Source: an uncultured Methylobacter sp. (GTDB taxonomy: Bacteria; Pseudomonadota; Gammaproteobacteria; Methylococcales; Methylomonadaceae). From it: 12,805 nucleotides of DNA. The stretch spans positions 1 through 12,805 of the forward strand of contig CAIKYI010000499.1 in the NCBI GenBank assembly GCA_903831545.1, read 5' to 3'. This document shows, piece by piece, positions 1 to 6,031 of this stretch (positions within the stretch are counted from its first letter, which is position 1; each line of letters starts with the position of its first letter). The notes beneath the pieces were generated by a model. It made no database searches. It had not been told where the DNA came from and saw nothing but the letters and a program-made list of their open reading frames with translations. Made by a program: the position numbers and the translations under genes.

Positions 1-188
1 ACATTACTTAATACTCGTTTAATCATTTGGCCGCCATACAAATCGCCCATGTGCCAAGTATATAAATGTGCCATGATTTGATCTGTGTTGTCAAGGCTTA
101 AAATATATTTGTAATACTCAATTGCCGCTAGGCTATATTGATGATTAAATTCTTTGAATGATCCTGAGCAAATGCAAAACCATTGGTC
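1..188 (-). pseudogene. Heme-oxygenase-like fragment, 5'-truncated, running off the left edge
   Basis: Read on the minus strand, the frame beginning at 188 is open to the window edge (62 codons). Its later part carries MAHLYTWHMGDLYGGQMIK (about positions 74-18), which matches the distal-helix signature of heme oxygenases (H-x-Y-x-x-x-x-GDL-x-GGQ), preceded by a helix-like YYKYILSLDN. Heme oxygenases open heme to biliverdin, CO and iron, and this motif normally lies more than 100 residues into the protein. Here a stop (189-191) interrupts the frame only about 45 residues upstream of the motif. The only ATG in frame (72-74) lies inside the motif region, and neither other frame upstream shows the N-terminal half with the proximal heme His. 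I infer a remnant or 5'-truncated gene; the C-terminal part is outside the window. A frameshift further upstream is less likely, because 258 onward encodes another gene. Confidence 0.55.
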
Positions 189-245
189 TTAAGCTAAGTA
201 AATTTATTAACAGCGACAACATGCCAATACACTCAAAAAATGACC

Positions 246-249
246 GAGG
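246..249 (+). promoter_or_regulatory. Ribosome binding site deciding the AIM24 gene start
   Basis: GAGG at 246-249 stands 8 bases before the ATG at 258. The upstream in-frame ATG at 240 has no such site in front of it, so 258 is preferred and the protein begins MNEWFF. Confidence 0.6.
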
Positions 250-257
250 CAAATGCA

Positions 258-1367
258 ATGAATGAATGGTTTTTTTCTTTTGAAAATGTAACAAGTGGTC
301 CCTATACGCAGGAATATGCCAAAAATTTTGCCCGCGAACATCAGGGAGCGTACTGTTGGTGTCAAGGGTTGCCTGATTGGATTTCTGTCTATGAGGCAAC
401 TGAAATCAGACCGATGAAGAAAGATGGGGTAACGCCTTTTCCACCCATGCCGGCCTCGATGATGTCACTTAAGCCGACGACGCTTCCAATAAATACTCTC
501 CCTGTAACTTCGGTTGCAGCGCCTTCAATGGCACTCGATGTTCATGCTTCTCAGGGTTTTGGCCAGAATTTGGTTACGGAGGGTATTGATTACAAAATAT
601 TTGGTCATGAAATGCAGTTTGTGGAAATTGAATTGGATCCACAAGAGAGTGCTGTCGCGGAAGCGGGTGCAATGATGTACAAAAGCGAACACGTTAAAAT
701 GGAAACCATTTTCGGCGATGGTTCTGCTTCGCAACAAGGCGGTATTATGGGCTTGCTGCTGGGTGCCGGTAAACGCTTGTTGACTAACGAAAGTCTGTTT
801 ATAACCGTTTTTACACAAACCGCCCAACGTAAGGGTAAGGTAGCGTTTGCGGCTCCTTTTCCCGGAACCATCCTTGCGTTAAGTTTAAAAGACTATGACC
901 GAAAACTGATTTGTCAAAAAGATAGTTTTCTGGCAGCCGCTAAAGGCGTACAAATTGGTATTCAGTTTCAACGCCGCATTTTAACCGGATTGTTTGGCGG
1001 CGAAGGTTTTATCATGCAAAAGCTGGAAGGGGATGGCTGGGTGTTTATTCATGCCGGTGGTTGTCTTCAAAAAATTGAGCTTGGCGCAGGTGAGACGATA
1101 CATGTCGATACCGGCTGCCTGGCGGCAATGACCAGTCATGTTGATTTTGACATTCAGCAGGCCGGTGGCATTAAAACCATGTTGTTTGGTGGAGAGGGTC
1201 TGGTCTTTGCCAAGTTAACAGGGCCGGGTACTGTTTGGTTACAAAGTCTGCCTTTTTCACGTTTGGCGGGTCGAATGCTTTCATCTGCACCCCATGGTGG
1301 TGGAGGCAGGCAGCAAGAGGAAGGCTCGATTTTGGGTGGGTTTGGCAGTTTGCTGAGTGGTGATTGA
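258..1367 (+). CDS. AIM24 / TIGR00266 family protein with N-terminal GYF_2-like domain
   Basis: A 369-residue protein. Residues 1-50 (WFFSFENVTSGPYT, then WCQGLPDWISVYE) look like a GYF_2 domain, a small fold thought to bind proline-rich or other peptides. A Pro/Thr-rich linker (about 55-100) leads to an AIM24 domain (about 109-330), recognised from AEAGAMMYKSEHVKMET, a Gly-rich GGIMGLLLGAGKRLLT stretch, FFG-type repeats (LFGGEGFIMQKL, MLFGGEGLVFAKL) and the sequence DTGCLAAM. The C-terminus is Gly-rich (HGGGGRQQEEGSILGGFGSLLSGD), usual for this family. No signal peptide or clear membrane segment is present, so it is probably cytoplasmic. The AIM24 fold is a double-stranded beta-helix; the yeast namesake affects mitochondrial inner-membrane organisation, but the bacterial role is unknown. 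It stands alone, followed by a 389-base gap with a possible hairpin terminator. Confidence 0.85.
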   Translation: MNEWFFSFENVTSGPYTQEYAKNFAREHQGAYCWCQGLPDWISVYEATEIRPMKKDGVTPFPPMPASMMSLKPTTLPINTLPVTSVAAPSMALDVHASQGFGQNLVTEGIDYKIFGHEMQFVEIELDPQESAVAEAGAMMYKSEHVKMETIFGDGSASQQGGIMGLLLGAGKRLLTNESLFITVFTQTAQRKGKVAFAAPFPGTILALSLKDYDRKLICQKDSFLAAAKGVQIGIQFQRRILTGLFGGEGFIMQKLEGDGWVFIHAGGCLQKIELGAGETIHVDTGCLAAMTSHVDFDIQQAGGIKTMLFGGEGLVFAKLTGPGTVWLQSLPFSRLAGRMLSSAPHGGGGRQQEEGSILGGFGSLLSGD

Positions 1368-1756
1368 TGCGATATCGGTCGTCGGGATGGCTAAAATACA
1401 AGATCAGAAACCACTACAAAGTTTGATTGTTGGAGATATGCTGCGTGCGGGCACGGTTGCAGAATATACGTAATCTTTGGTTTATGGGTTGTAGTCATAA
1501 AAGGTATTCTAGGGTTATAATCAAACCTAGATAGGAAACCCATTTTCTTTTCAATTTCAATTTAAATAAGAACAATTGAAAGCCAAATCCCTTGTAAACG
1601 GGGTTATTGAAAAAACAAAATAGTGATGGTAAGTCATCGCCTTTATCGCACCAAAGTAATAGATGTCGGGTATGAGAAGCTACATAATGGAATCATAAAT
1701 TCTGAAATGTCTTGACGGATAAACCTAGTGAAAAAGCTTCAGCGGAGTTTCCAATC
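1368..1756. other. Gene-poor gap between AIM24 and the histidine kinase
   Basis: This stretch holds the possible terminator at 1484-1550 and the upstream region of the kinase gene. One 28-codon ORF (1387-1473) has no convincing ribosome binding site. A weak RNA hairpin, AATCCC/GGGGTT around an 8-base loop, lies near 1586-1605. I found no recognisable promoter consensus and no RNA gene. Confidence 0.5.
1484..1550 (+). terminator. Possible hairpin terminator after the AIM24 gene
   Basis: A perfect 7-bp outer arm ATGGGTT (1484-1490) / AACCCAT (1537-1543) encloses a second hairpin, CTAGGGTT (1509-1516) / AACCTAG (1524-1530, one bulge). TTTTCTTTTC follows at once (1543-1552). The nested stem plus a T-rich tail fits a rho-independent terminator, but the stem is long and interrupted and lies 117 bases after the stop codon. 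Confidence 0.35.
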
Positions 1757-3562
1757 ATGATTTTTAAATCAAAAACAGATATTGCCAGAATGTCTTTTGA
1801 GGACATTCAAAAGCTGGTGTTTGAATTTCAAACTCACCAAATAGAGTTGGAAATGCAGAATGATGAGCTTAGCAGACTGCAGCATGCGTTAACCACATCC
1901 CTTGACAGTTATGCCCAGCTTTATGAGCTATCGCCTGTTCCGTATCTGACTCTTGATGAATCCGGGGTTATCCAAAAAGTAAACGATGCGACCGCCATTT
2001 TGCTGGGACGGCCAATGACAGAGCTTGTCAACCAGAAGTTCGGGGATTTTATTCATACTTCCGATCAGGATAATCTTTACCTGTTTCATCGTGGCCTCTT
2101 GGCTAATAAAAAAGACCTGGTGTTTTGCGCTAAACTTAAAGAGACGAAGGAATCCGTCAGCAATCCAATATGTGAATTCGTTGAGGAATGTCCGGATTTT
2201 ATTTGTTGCTTGGGTGGCGATACATTCAATCGTGTAACTCATGTTGAATGTAAGGCAAGCGTTTCCTATAGTGATAGCTATGAGTTACAAATATTTATGG
2301 CCATTAATAATGTAACTGATCTTAAGTACACGGAAGCAGCTATAGAGTGTCTTAATGAAAAGCTTGAACAAAAAATTCATAGGCAAACGACGGAGTTGAC
2401 GGCAAGTAACCTGAATTTACAGCAAAAAAATGACGAACTCAGTCTGTCAAAATGTCAGTTGATGGACCGTGATGTTAAATTTAACGCAATATATAATGCC
2501 TCAGCTGAAGGTATTATCACTGTGGATTGCAATAGCAATATCATATCGGCCAATACAGCGGCAGAAACAATTTTTGGCTATAAATCTGAAGAGCTAAAAG
2601 ATCTTGGTTCAAATAAACTCATGCCATTGTTACCTGAATTAATCAATAACAGTAGCGGTTCCCTGGCTTTAACAGAAACGGGTAGCATTCTGGAAATTGA
2701 AGGTCTGCATAAAAATGGTAATGTCCTTTTTCTTGAGATGTCCATAGTTGCATTTTCAACCGATAAAGCGCGCTACTTTACATTCATAGTGCGGGACGTA
2801 AGTGCTCGGAAGCATCTGGAGGCCGATAACAGGCAGCATTTGGATAAGCTTGCCCAAGTTACACGCCTTGGCTTAATGGGGGAGATGGCTTCAGGAATTG
2901 CCCATGAAGTTAATCAGCCATTGACTGCAATTTCCAACTATGCCCAAGCCAGTTTGAATCTGATTAAAACTGAATCGCCTGATCTTGAGAAGTTGGCTGA
3001 TATTTTAGCCAAAACCCGGCAGCAGGCTTTACAGGCAGGACAGATAATCCATCGTATGAGGCGTTATCTTAAGTCTCAAGCCCGGGATCGTAGGACCATT
3101 GACCTTAATAGTTTGATTAAAAATGCTGTAGGCTTTTGTCAATCAGAGCTTAAACAAAACAGCGTCCTGCTTAACTTTGAACCAGAATGCAGTCTTCCTC
3201 CTGTATATGTCGATAAAATTCAAATTGAACAGGTGCTTATCAATTTGATTCGAAACAGCGTAGATGCCATGATCAAGCTTCCTGCAACAGTGCCGCGTCA
3301 GTTATCTATTTGTACTTGCTTAACGGTTGATAGTAATATACAGGTTAGAGTAAAGGACAGTGGTCTAGGCATTGATAAAGACCAGCAACAAAAAATATTG
3401 ACCCCATTTTATACCACCAAAACTGACGGAATGGGCATGGGGCTATCGATTAGCCGCTCACTTATTGAAGCCCATGAAGGTAATTTGCATTTCAATAGCA
3501 AACCTGGAAAAGGCACTACTTTTTATTTTACTTTACCGATACGGAAGAACTCTGATGAGTGA
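1757..3562 (+). CDS. FixL-type PAS-PAS sensor histidine kinase, soluble
   Basis: ATG 1757 is chosen because GGAG (1744-1747) lies 9 bases before it; an upstream in-frame TTG at 1712 would add 15 residues but has no ribosome site. The product is 601 residues with no membrane segment, so it is cytoplasmic. Order: an N-terminal helix typical of PAS sensors (FQTHQIELEMQNDEL, about 25-40); PAS 1 (about 52-190); coiled coil (about 191-240); PAS 2 (about 241-348); HisKA with phosphorylated His383 in GIAHEVNQPLTAISNY; HATPase_c with N-box NLIRNSVDA, G1 DSGLGI (534-539), F-box TPFYTTK and G2 GMGMGL. The kinase core is of the FixL class and should phosphorylate the response regulator whose gene overlaps its end by 8 bases. 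PAS 1 carries an unusual Cys-rich insertion (C124, C139, C145, C150, C151, C165). PAS 2 aligns with the FixL sensor but lacks the heme-His segment, so O2 sensing through heme is unlikely. Confidence 0.9.
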   Translation: MIFKSKTDIARMSFEDIQKLVFEFQTHQIELEMQNDELSRLQHALTTSLDSYAQLYELSPVPYLTLDESGVIQKVNDATAILLGRPMTELVNQKFGDFIHTSDQDNLYLFHRGLLANKKDLVFCAKLKETKESVSNPICEFVEECPDFICCLGGDTFNRVTHVECKASVSYSDSYELQIFMAINNVTDLKYTEAAIECLNEKLEQKIHRQTTELTASNLNLQQKNDELSLSKCQLMDRDVKFNAIYNASAEGIITVDCNSNIISANTAAETIFGYKSEELKDLGSNKLMPLLPELINNSSGSLALTETGSILEIEGLHKNGNVLFLEMSIVAFSTDKARYFTFIVRDVSARKHLEADNRQHLDKLAQVTRLGLMGEMASGIAHEVNQPLTAISNYAQASLNLIKTESPDLEKLADILAKTRQQALQAGQIIHRMRRYLKSQARDRRTIDLNSLIKNAVGFCQSELKQNSVLLNFEPECSLPPVYVDKIQIEQVLINLIRNSVDAMIKLPATVPRQLSICTCLTVDSNIQVRVKDSGLGIDKDQQQKILTPFYTTKTDGMGMGLSISRSLIEAHEGNLHFNSKPGKGTTFYFTLPIRKNSDE

Positions 3563-4205
3563 TAATAATCCAGAAGCTGTGATTTATGTTGTTGACGATG
3601 AAGTAGCAGTACGTGATTCACTTACTCTCTTGATTGAGTCTACCGGGCATACCGTCAGAAGCTATGAATCAGCAGAGAGCTTTTTGGATAACTATGATCC
3701 TGAACAGCATGGCTGTATGCTATTGGATGTAAGAATGCCTTTAATGAGTGGGCATGATCTTCAAGAGGTATTATTAAATAAGGGCATTGCTATCCCTATC
3801 ATTTTTATCAGCGGTCATGCTGATATTCCTGATTCGGCAAAAGCTTTCAGAGCCGGCGCTGTTGATTTTCTTGAAAAACCGTTTGATAGCGATTTATTGA
3901 TGGAGCGAATTGATGAAGCGCTTAAAAAGGACATTGCAAGCAGGGAAGAGCTCGCTACCAAGCAGCGAATAAAAGAACGAATTGAACGCTTAACAGCCAG
4001 AGAAAAAGAAGTGTTGGATTTGATAGTATCAAGTCATTCCAATAAAGCAACCGCACAGTTACTTAATATAAGTAATCGCACTGTAGATGTTCATCGCGCA
4101 AGTATCATGGAAAAAATGCAGGCTGAAAATGTTGCCGAATTGATGTCGATGGTGTTGTTTTATAAAGAGCCTGGCAACGGTTCACGTGAGCATGCTACAA
4201 CTTAA
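3555..4205 (+). CDS. FixJ-family response regulator (REC + LuxR-type HTH)
   Basis: ATG 3555 overlaps the kinase stop by 8 bases and has GGAAG at 3543-3547, 7 bases upstream. An earlier in-frame start at 3465 lies inside the kinase and is rejected. The 216-residue protein has a receiver domain (1-120) with acidic pocket D14/D15, phosphoacceptor D58 (MLLDVRMPLMSG), S86 in ISGHADIPDS and K108 in FLEKPF, all as in FixJ. After an alpha linker comes a LuxR/GerE helix-turn-helix (about 145-205: LTAREKEVLDLIVSSHSNKATAQLL, recognition helix near NRTVDVHRASIMEKM, quoted in parts). It should be a DNA-binding transcription activator switched on by the upstream kinase. Overlapping translation ensures coupled synthesis. 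Candidate targets are the repeat elements at 4606-4682 and 5829-5855, which is inference. Confidence 0.93.
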   Translation: MSDNNPEAVIYVVDDEVAVRDSLTLLIESTGHTVRSYESAESFLDNYDPEQHGCMLLDVRMPLMSGHDLQEVLLNKGIAIPIIFISGHADIPDSAKAFRAGAVDFLEKPFDSDLLMERIDEALKKDIASREELATKQRIKERIERLTAREKEVLDLIVSSHSNKATAQLLNISNRTVDVHRASIMEKMQAENVAELMSMVLFYKEPGNGSREHATT

Positions 4206-4270
4206 TTGGAATGTTAAGATAACGCTGATTTCATGTGGAGTATTTGAGAATAGAAGTCGTAGTGTGTGTT

Positions 4271-4381
4271 CTATATTTGTAGCTTGGTAATTTGTTCACT
4301 CATAATCAGCATTGATGCCATAAGTGTAAATATTGTAAAGTAAATAGCTGTGGCTGTTGTTAATAGTAAAAGTCTTTTCAT
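4271..4381 (-). CDS. Possible 36-residue single-span membrane protein
   Basis: ATG at 4381-4379 on the minus strand opens a frame encoding MKRLLLLTTATAIYFTIF and then TLMASMLIMSEQITKLQI, stop 4273-4271. Two Lys/Arg residues at the N-terminus precede a hydrophobic stretch of about 27 residues, as in small inner-membrane proteins or a bare signal-anchor. Against it: the nearest purine-rich site (AGAGAG) is about 15 bases from the ATG, which is too far, and I recognise no family. It lies antisense between the regulator gene and the DUF2934 gene. It may be an accidental AT-rich hydrophobic frame. Confidence 0.3.
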   Translation of the reverse strand: MKRLLLLTTATAIYFTIFTLMASMLIMSEQITKLQI

Positions 4382-4605
4382 ATTTAATTTTGTAATCTCT
4401 CTAAAGTAAGGTGAGTTGGGCTAAATTTATTGCCATTGGCTTAGAATTTATGACCTTCCTTGGGGATGTCAGTTTAAAGTTAAATTATCTTTTTGCGTTA
4501 TGTAAAAAATAATTCTCCTCCTGTTGTACTCCGCTATTTCCTTATCTTCATAAAAATACTTGTCTTGTAAGCTATAAGTGGCTGATTTTCTGTGTAAACA
4601 CGATG

Positions 4606-4632
4606 TCTATAGGTATTTATACGTATATTTTG
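4606..4632 (+). repeat. Direct repeat element, copy A
   Basis: TCTATAGGTATT (4606-4617) is followed by TATACG and then TATATTTTG. The 12-base core is identical to copy B at 4654-4665, 48 bases downstream, and the next bases are similar. It includes the perfect 10-base palindrome TATACGTATA (4618-4627). This is compatible with a binding site for a dimeric or LuxR-type regulator. Confidence 0.5.
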
Positions 4633-4653
4633 TCATAAGGGATAATGTTAAAA

Positions 4654-4682
4654 TCTATAGGTATTCGTACGGATAGTATTGT
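4654..4682 (+). repeat. Direct repeat element, copy B, at the -35 side of a promoter
   Basis: TCTATAGGTATT (4654-4665), then CGTACGGATAGTATTG. It contains the palindrome CGTACG (4666-4671), imperfectly extended to ATTCGTACGGAT. Its right part, ACGGATAGTATT, recurs exactly in copy C after position 5829. It ends about 10 bases before the TATTAT at 4693, so it overlaps the -35 region, the position expected for an activator site. Confidence 0.55.
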
Positions 4683-4698
4683 TGTGTTTTTGTATTAT
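4670..4698 (+). promoter_or_regulatory. Likely activator-dependent promoter of the DUF2934/M41-like pair
   Basis: TATTAT at 4693-4698 is a good -10 hexamer about 40 bases upstream of the ribosome site. Seventeen bases before it the sequence is CGGATA, a poor -35, and this lies inside repeat copy B. A weak -35 covered by a repeated element suggests that transcription needs an activator. The start site would be near 4705; this is inferred. Confidence 0.35.
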
Positions 4699-4739
4699 AG
4701 AATGAAAAACATGGAAGGATATTCTTTCAAACTTTGGTT

Positions 4740-4745
4740 AGGAGG
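4740..4745 (+). promoter_or_regulatory. Strong ribosome binding site for the GTG-started DUF2934 gene
   Basis: AGGAGG sits 8 bases before GTG 4754. An ATG at 4749-4751 lies closer but is in another frame that gives no family match, so the GTG is taken. Confidence 0.7.
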
Positions 4746-4753
4746 GTGATGTT

Positions 4754-4948
4754 GTGGTTAATTCAGAGCAAAAACCAAATAATAATGAGGCAGTTAATAA
4801 AGAAAGATTCCAAAAAATGGTTGCCGAACGAGCTTACTGTAAATCCGAAAAACGGGGCTTTGCGAGTGGGCATGAAATGGAAGACTGGCTTGAGGCAGAA
4901 TCTGAAATAAAAAATCAATATTTTTATTGGATTCAAGACGTTGAGTGA
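4754..4948 (+). CDS. DUF2934 small protein
   Basis: A 64-residue protein starting at GTG with an excellent AGGAGG site. After a polar N-terminus (about 1-18), residues 19-55 carry the DUF2934 pattern: an amphipathic helix with AERAYCKSEKRGFASGHEM followed by EDWLEAESEI, corresponding to the family's R-A-x-x-x-(W/Y)-x-x-x-G-x-x-(x)-G-x-x-x-x-D/E-W-x-x-A-E. The function of DUF2934 is not known; the proteins are small and soluble and often lie near stress or regulatory genes. The next gene begins 45 bases downstream with no intervening terminator, so the two probably share a transcript. Its upstream region holds the repeated elements described separately. Confidence 0.75.
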   Translation: MVNSEQKPNNNEAVNKERFQKMVAERAYCKSEKRGFASGHEMEDWLEAESEIKNQYFYWIQDVE

Positions 4949-4993
4949 TTTTTGCTCACAATAATTCGTTAACTAACAACTATGGAGATATAA

Positions 4994-5737
4994 ATGAAGA
5001 GAAACTTGGTAACTGAGCCTGTCGGCCAGAATAAACTACTTGAACATAAGCAGCGTGTCGCTTTTCATGAAGCGGGGCATGCGGCAGGAATTCATCTGAA
5101 CAATAAAGCCAGGCAGTTACCGGCAGTTTTTTTTAAAATTATTTTTAAAGAAATGAGCTCTGTTACTGATCATGATGTCATGGCTTATGAGACTACTCAT
5201 GATGATTGCATTGCACGCGTTGAAGGCGGGCGATTAATTGAATTATTGCCACCTTCTATTGATAGTCTTGTAAATAAGGTAACAGAGCATCATTCCGGGA
5301 TGTCGGAATTGATAAAGGATTATATGGTTGCCTTTGAGTCAGATATTGTGAATCTTCTGATTGGACCTCTAGCGGAAGCCAAGCATGTCGCAGATACGGA
5401 TGATGAGTTTTTTAATCATCAGATTGTTAATCTTAAAGCATTGAAAAATTATGGGGGCAGTTCTGATCTTGCTTTGGCGCATGAATATTTGCAAAGTTTA
5501 TCGGGTGATCAAGAACAAAAAGATGCAAAGCTTAACGAGTTATTTACTGCTGCATTTGACTTTGTAAACAAAGATGAAAATTGGTTGGCAATTTCTGAGC
5601 TTGCGAATTATATTCTTGATGGTCGTAAAAACATAATTTGCTGTGAAGACGTTATTGCTGTACTTGATGAGTCTGTAGATTACCACCATAAGCGTAGGAG
5701 GCATGGTGGAAGGCATCACGCTCAGGCAGAGTTATAG
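4994..5737 (+). CDS. Standalone M41 (FtsH-type) metalloprotease-like protein without AAA domain
   Basis: ATG 4994 has GGAG (4984-4987) 6 bases upstream. The 247-residue product opens after a short leader with VAFHEAGHAAGIHL, the HExxH zinc motif (H25, E26, H29) in the M41 form. A helix VAFESDIVNLLIGPLAEAKH (about 112-131) corresponds to the FtsH segment with LAGRAAEE, and GGSSDLALAHEYL (154-166) supplies the third zinc ligand, probably D158. There is no Walker A/B, no SRH and no membrane segment, so FtsH's unfoldase half is absent. It could be a small soluble protease, or a regulatory or inactive relative. The C-terminus is unusually basic and His-rich (HHKRRRHGGRHH, 231-242), perhaps metal- or nucleic-acid-binding. 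It follows the DUF2934 gene by 45 bases and likely shares its promoter. The fold call is fairly sure; substrate and activity are unknown. Confidence 0.75.
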   Translation: MKRNLVTEPVGQNKLLEHKQRVAFHEAGHAAGIHLNNKARQLPAVFFKIIFKEMSSVTDHDVMAYETTHDDCIARVEGGRLIELLPPSIDSLVNKVTEHHSGMSELIKDYMVAFESDIVNLLIGPLAEAKHVADTDDEFFNHQIVNLKALKNYGGSSDLALAHEYLQSLSGDQEQKDAKLNELFTAAFDFVNKDENWLAISELANYILDGRKNIICCEDVIAVLDESVDYHHKRRRHGGRHHAQAEL

Positions 5738-5828
5738 ATACCTTTTTGATTAAGTGAGATTGCTCTTAGTAGGGAATGCCCTGTGAGTTTAATTAATTCA
5801 TAACCATGAGGTTACTTGGTCAACTTTA

Positions 5829-5855
5829 AAATCTATAACGGATAGTATTATCTGT
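5829..5855 (+). repeat. Repeat element, copy C (shortened)
   Basis: AAAATCTATA is joined directly to ACGGATAGTATT, followed by ATCTG. This equals copy B with the 9 internal bases between TCTATA and ACGG removed. AAAATCTATA also matches the bases leading into copy B. A TATTAT hexamer overlaps its right end (from about 5846), so it could be part of a promoter reading toward the terminator at 5957. Confidence 0.45.
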
Positions 5856-6011
5856 CGAGTGATTTTTTTATTTATTCTGTGTGGAAATTGGAGCGAAGTA
5901 TAAGGCTCTTTGCTGTATTTTATAGTTATTTGTAAAAACGGCTTTCATATTAAAGACTCCTTTGAGCGTGTTAACTTGGTAATTAACCCGCTTTCAAAGG
6001 AGCTTTTTTTT
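5845..6011 (+). ncRNA. Candidate small RNA between repeat copy C and the hairpin terminator
   Basis: A promoter-like element (copy C) is followed by about 110 bases with no ORF above 15 codons and then by a strong intrinsic terminator. This is the usual layout of a trans-acting small RNA gene, and the 3' U8 tail would suit Hfq binding. A short internal hairpin, GAGC (5891-5894)/GCTC (5905-5908), can form. The alternative is that the terminator simply serves the M41-like gene, 220 bases upstream, and the region is an unstructured 3' UTR. Confidence 0.25.
5957..6011 (+). terminator. Strong rho-independent terminator (possibly bidirectional)
   Basis: The arms are CTCCTTTGA+GCG (5957-5968) and CGC+TT+TCAAAGGAG (5989-6002), i.e. 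12 pairs with a 2-base bulge. An inner stem GTTAA/TTAAC surrounds the loop CTTGGTAA. T8 follows at 6004-6011. On the minus strand the same hairpin lies just after the stop of the PilZ ORF (6032) but is followed only by a short T stretch, so termination is best for plus-strand transcripts and possible for both. Confidence 0.85.
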
Positions 6012-6031
6012 AATAAAAAACAAGATGGTTT

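Larger units (their letters stand above)
4206..4753. other. AT-rich intergenic region upstream of the DUF2934/M41-like pair
   Basis: No plus-strand gene is supported in these 548 bases. The region holds the possible minus-strand small ORF (4271-4381), a CTCCTCCT stretch (4515-4522) complementary to the ribosome site at 4740-4745, two copies of a direct repeat (4606 and 4654) and a likely -10 at 4693-4698. GCTGATT near 4224 and AATCAGC near 4305 are complementary 7-mers, of uncertain meaning. No clear terminator for the regulator gene was seen. Confidence 0.5.

Noticed and set aside
145..399. 84-codon minus-strand ORF overlapping the AIM24 start
   Set aside because: It shows no family pattern, overlaps a well-supported gene on the other strand, and is in a different frame from the heme-oxygenase-like fragment.
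1387..1473. 28-codon plus ORF after AIM24 (MAKIQDQKPLQSLIVGDM start)
   Set aside because: GGTCGTCGGG touches the ATG with no spacing, and no recognisable motif is present.
1712..1756. Upstream TTG start for the kinase
   Set aside because: No ribosome site before 1712, whereas GGAG lies 9 bases before ATG 1757; still possible, and it would add 15 polar residues.
4515..4522. CTCCTCCT as an anti-Shine-Dalgarno element able to mask AGGAGG at 4740
   Set aside because: The likely promoter (-10 at 4693) lies downstream of it, so the two would not be on the main transcript; a short complementary run arises easily by chance.
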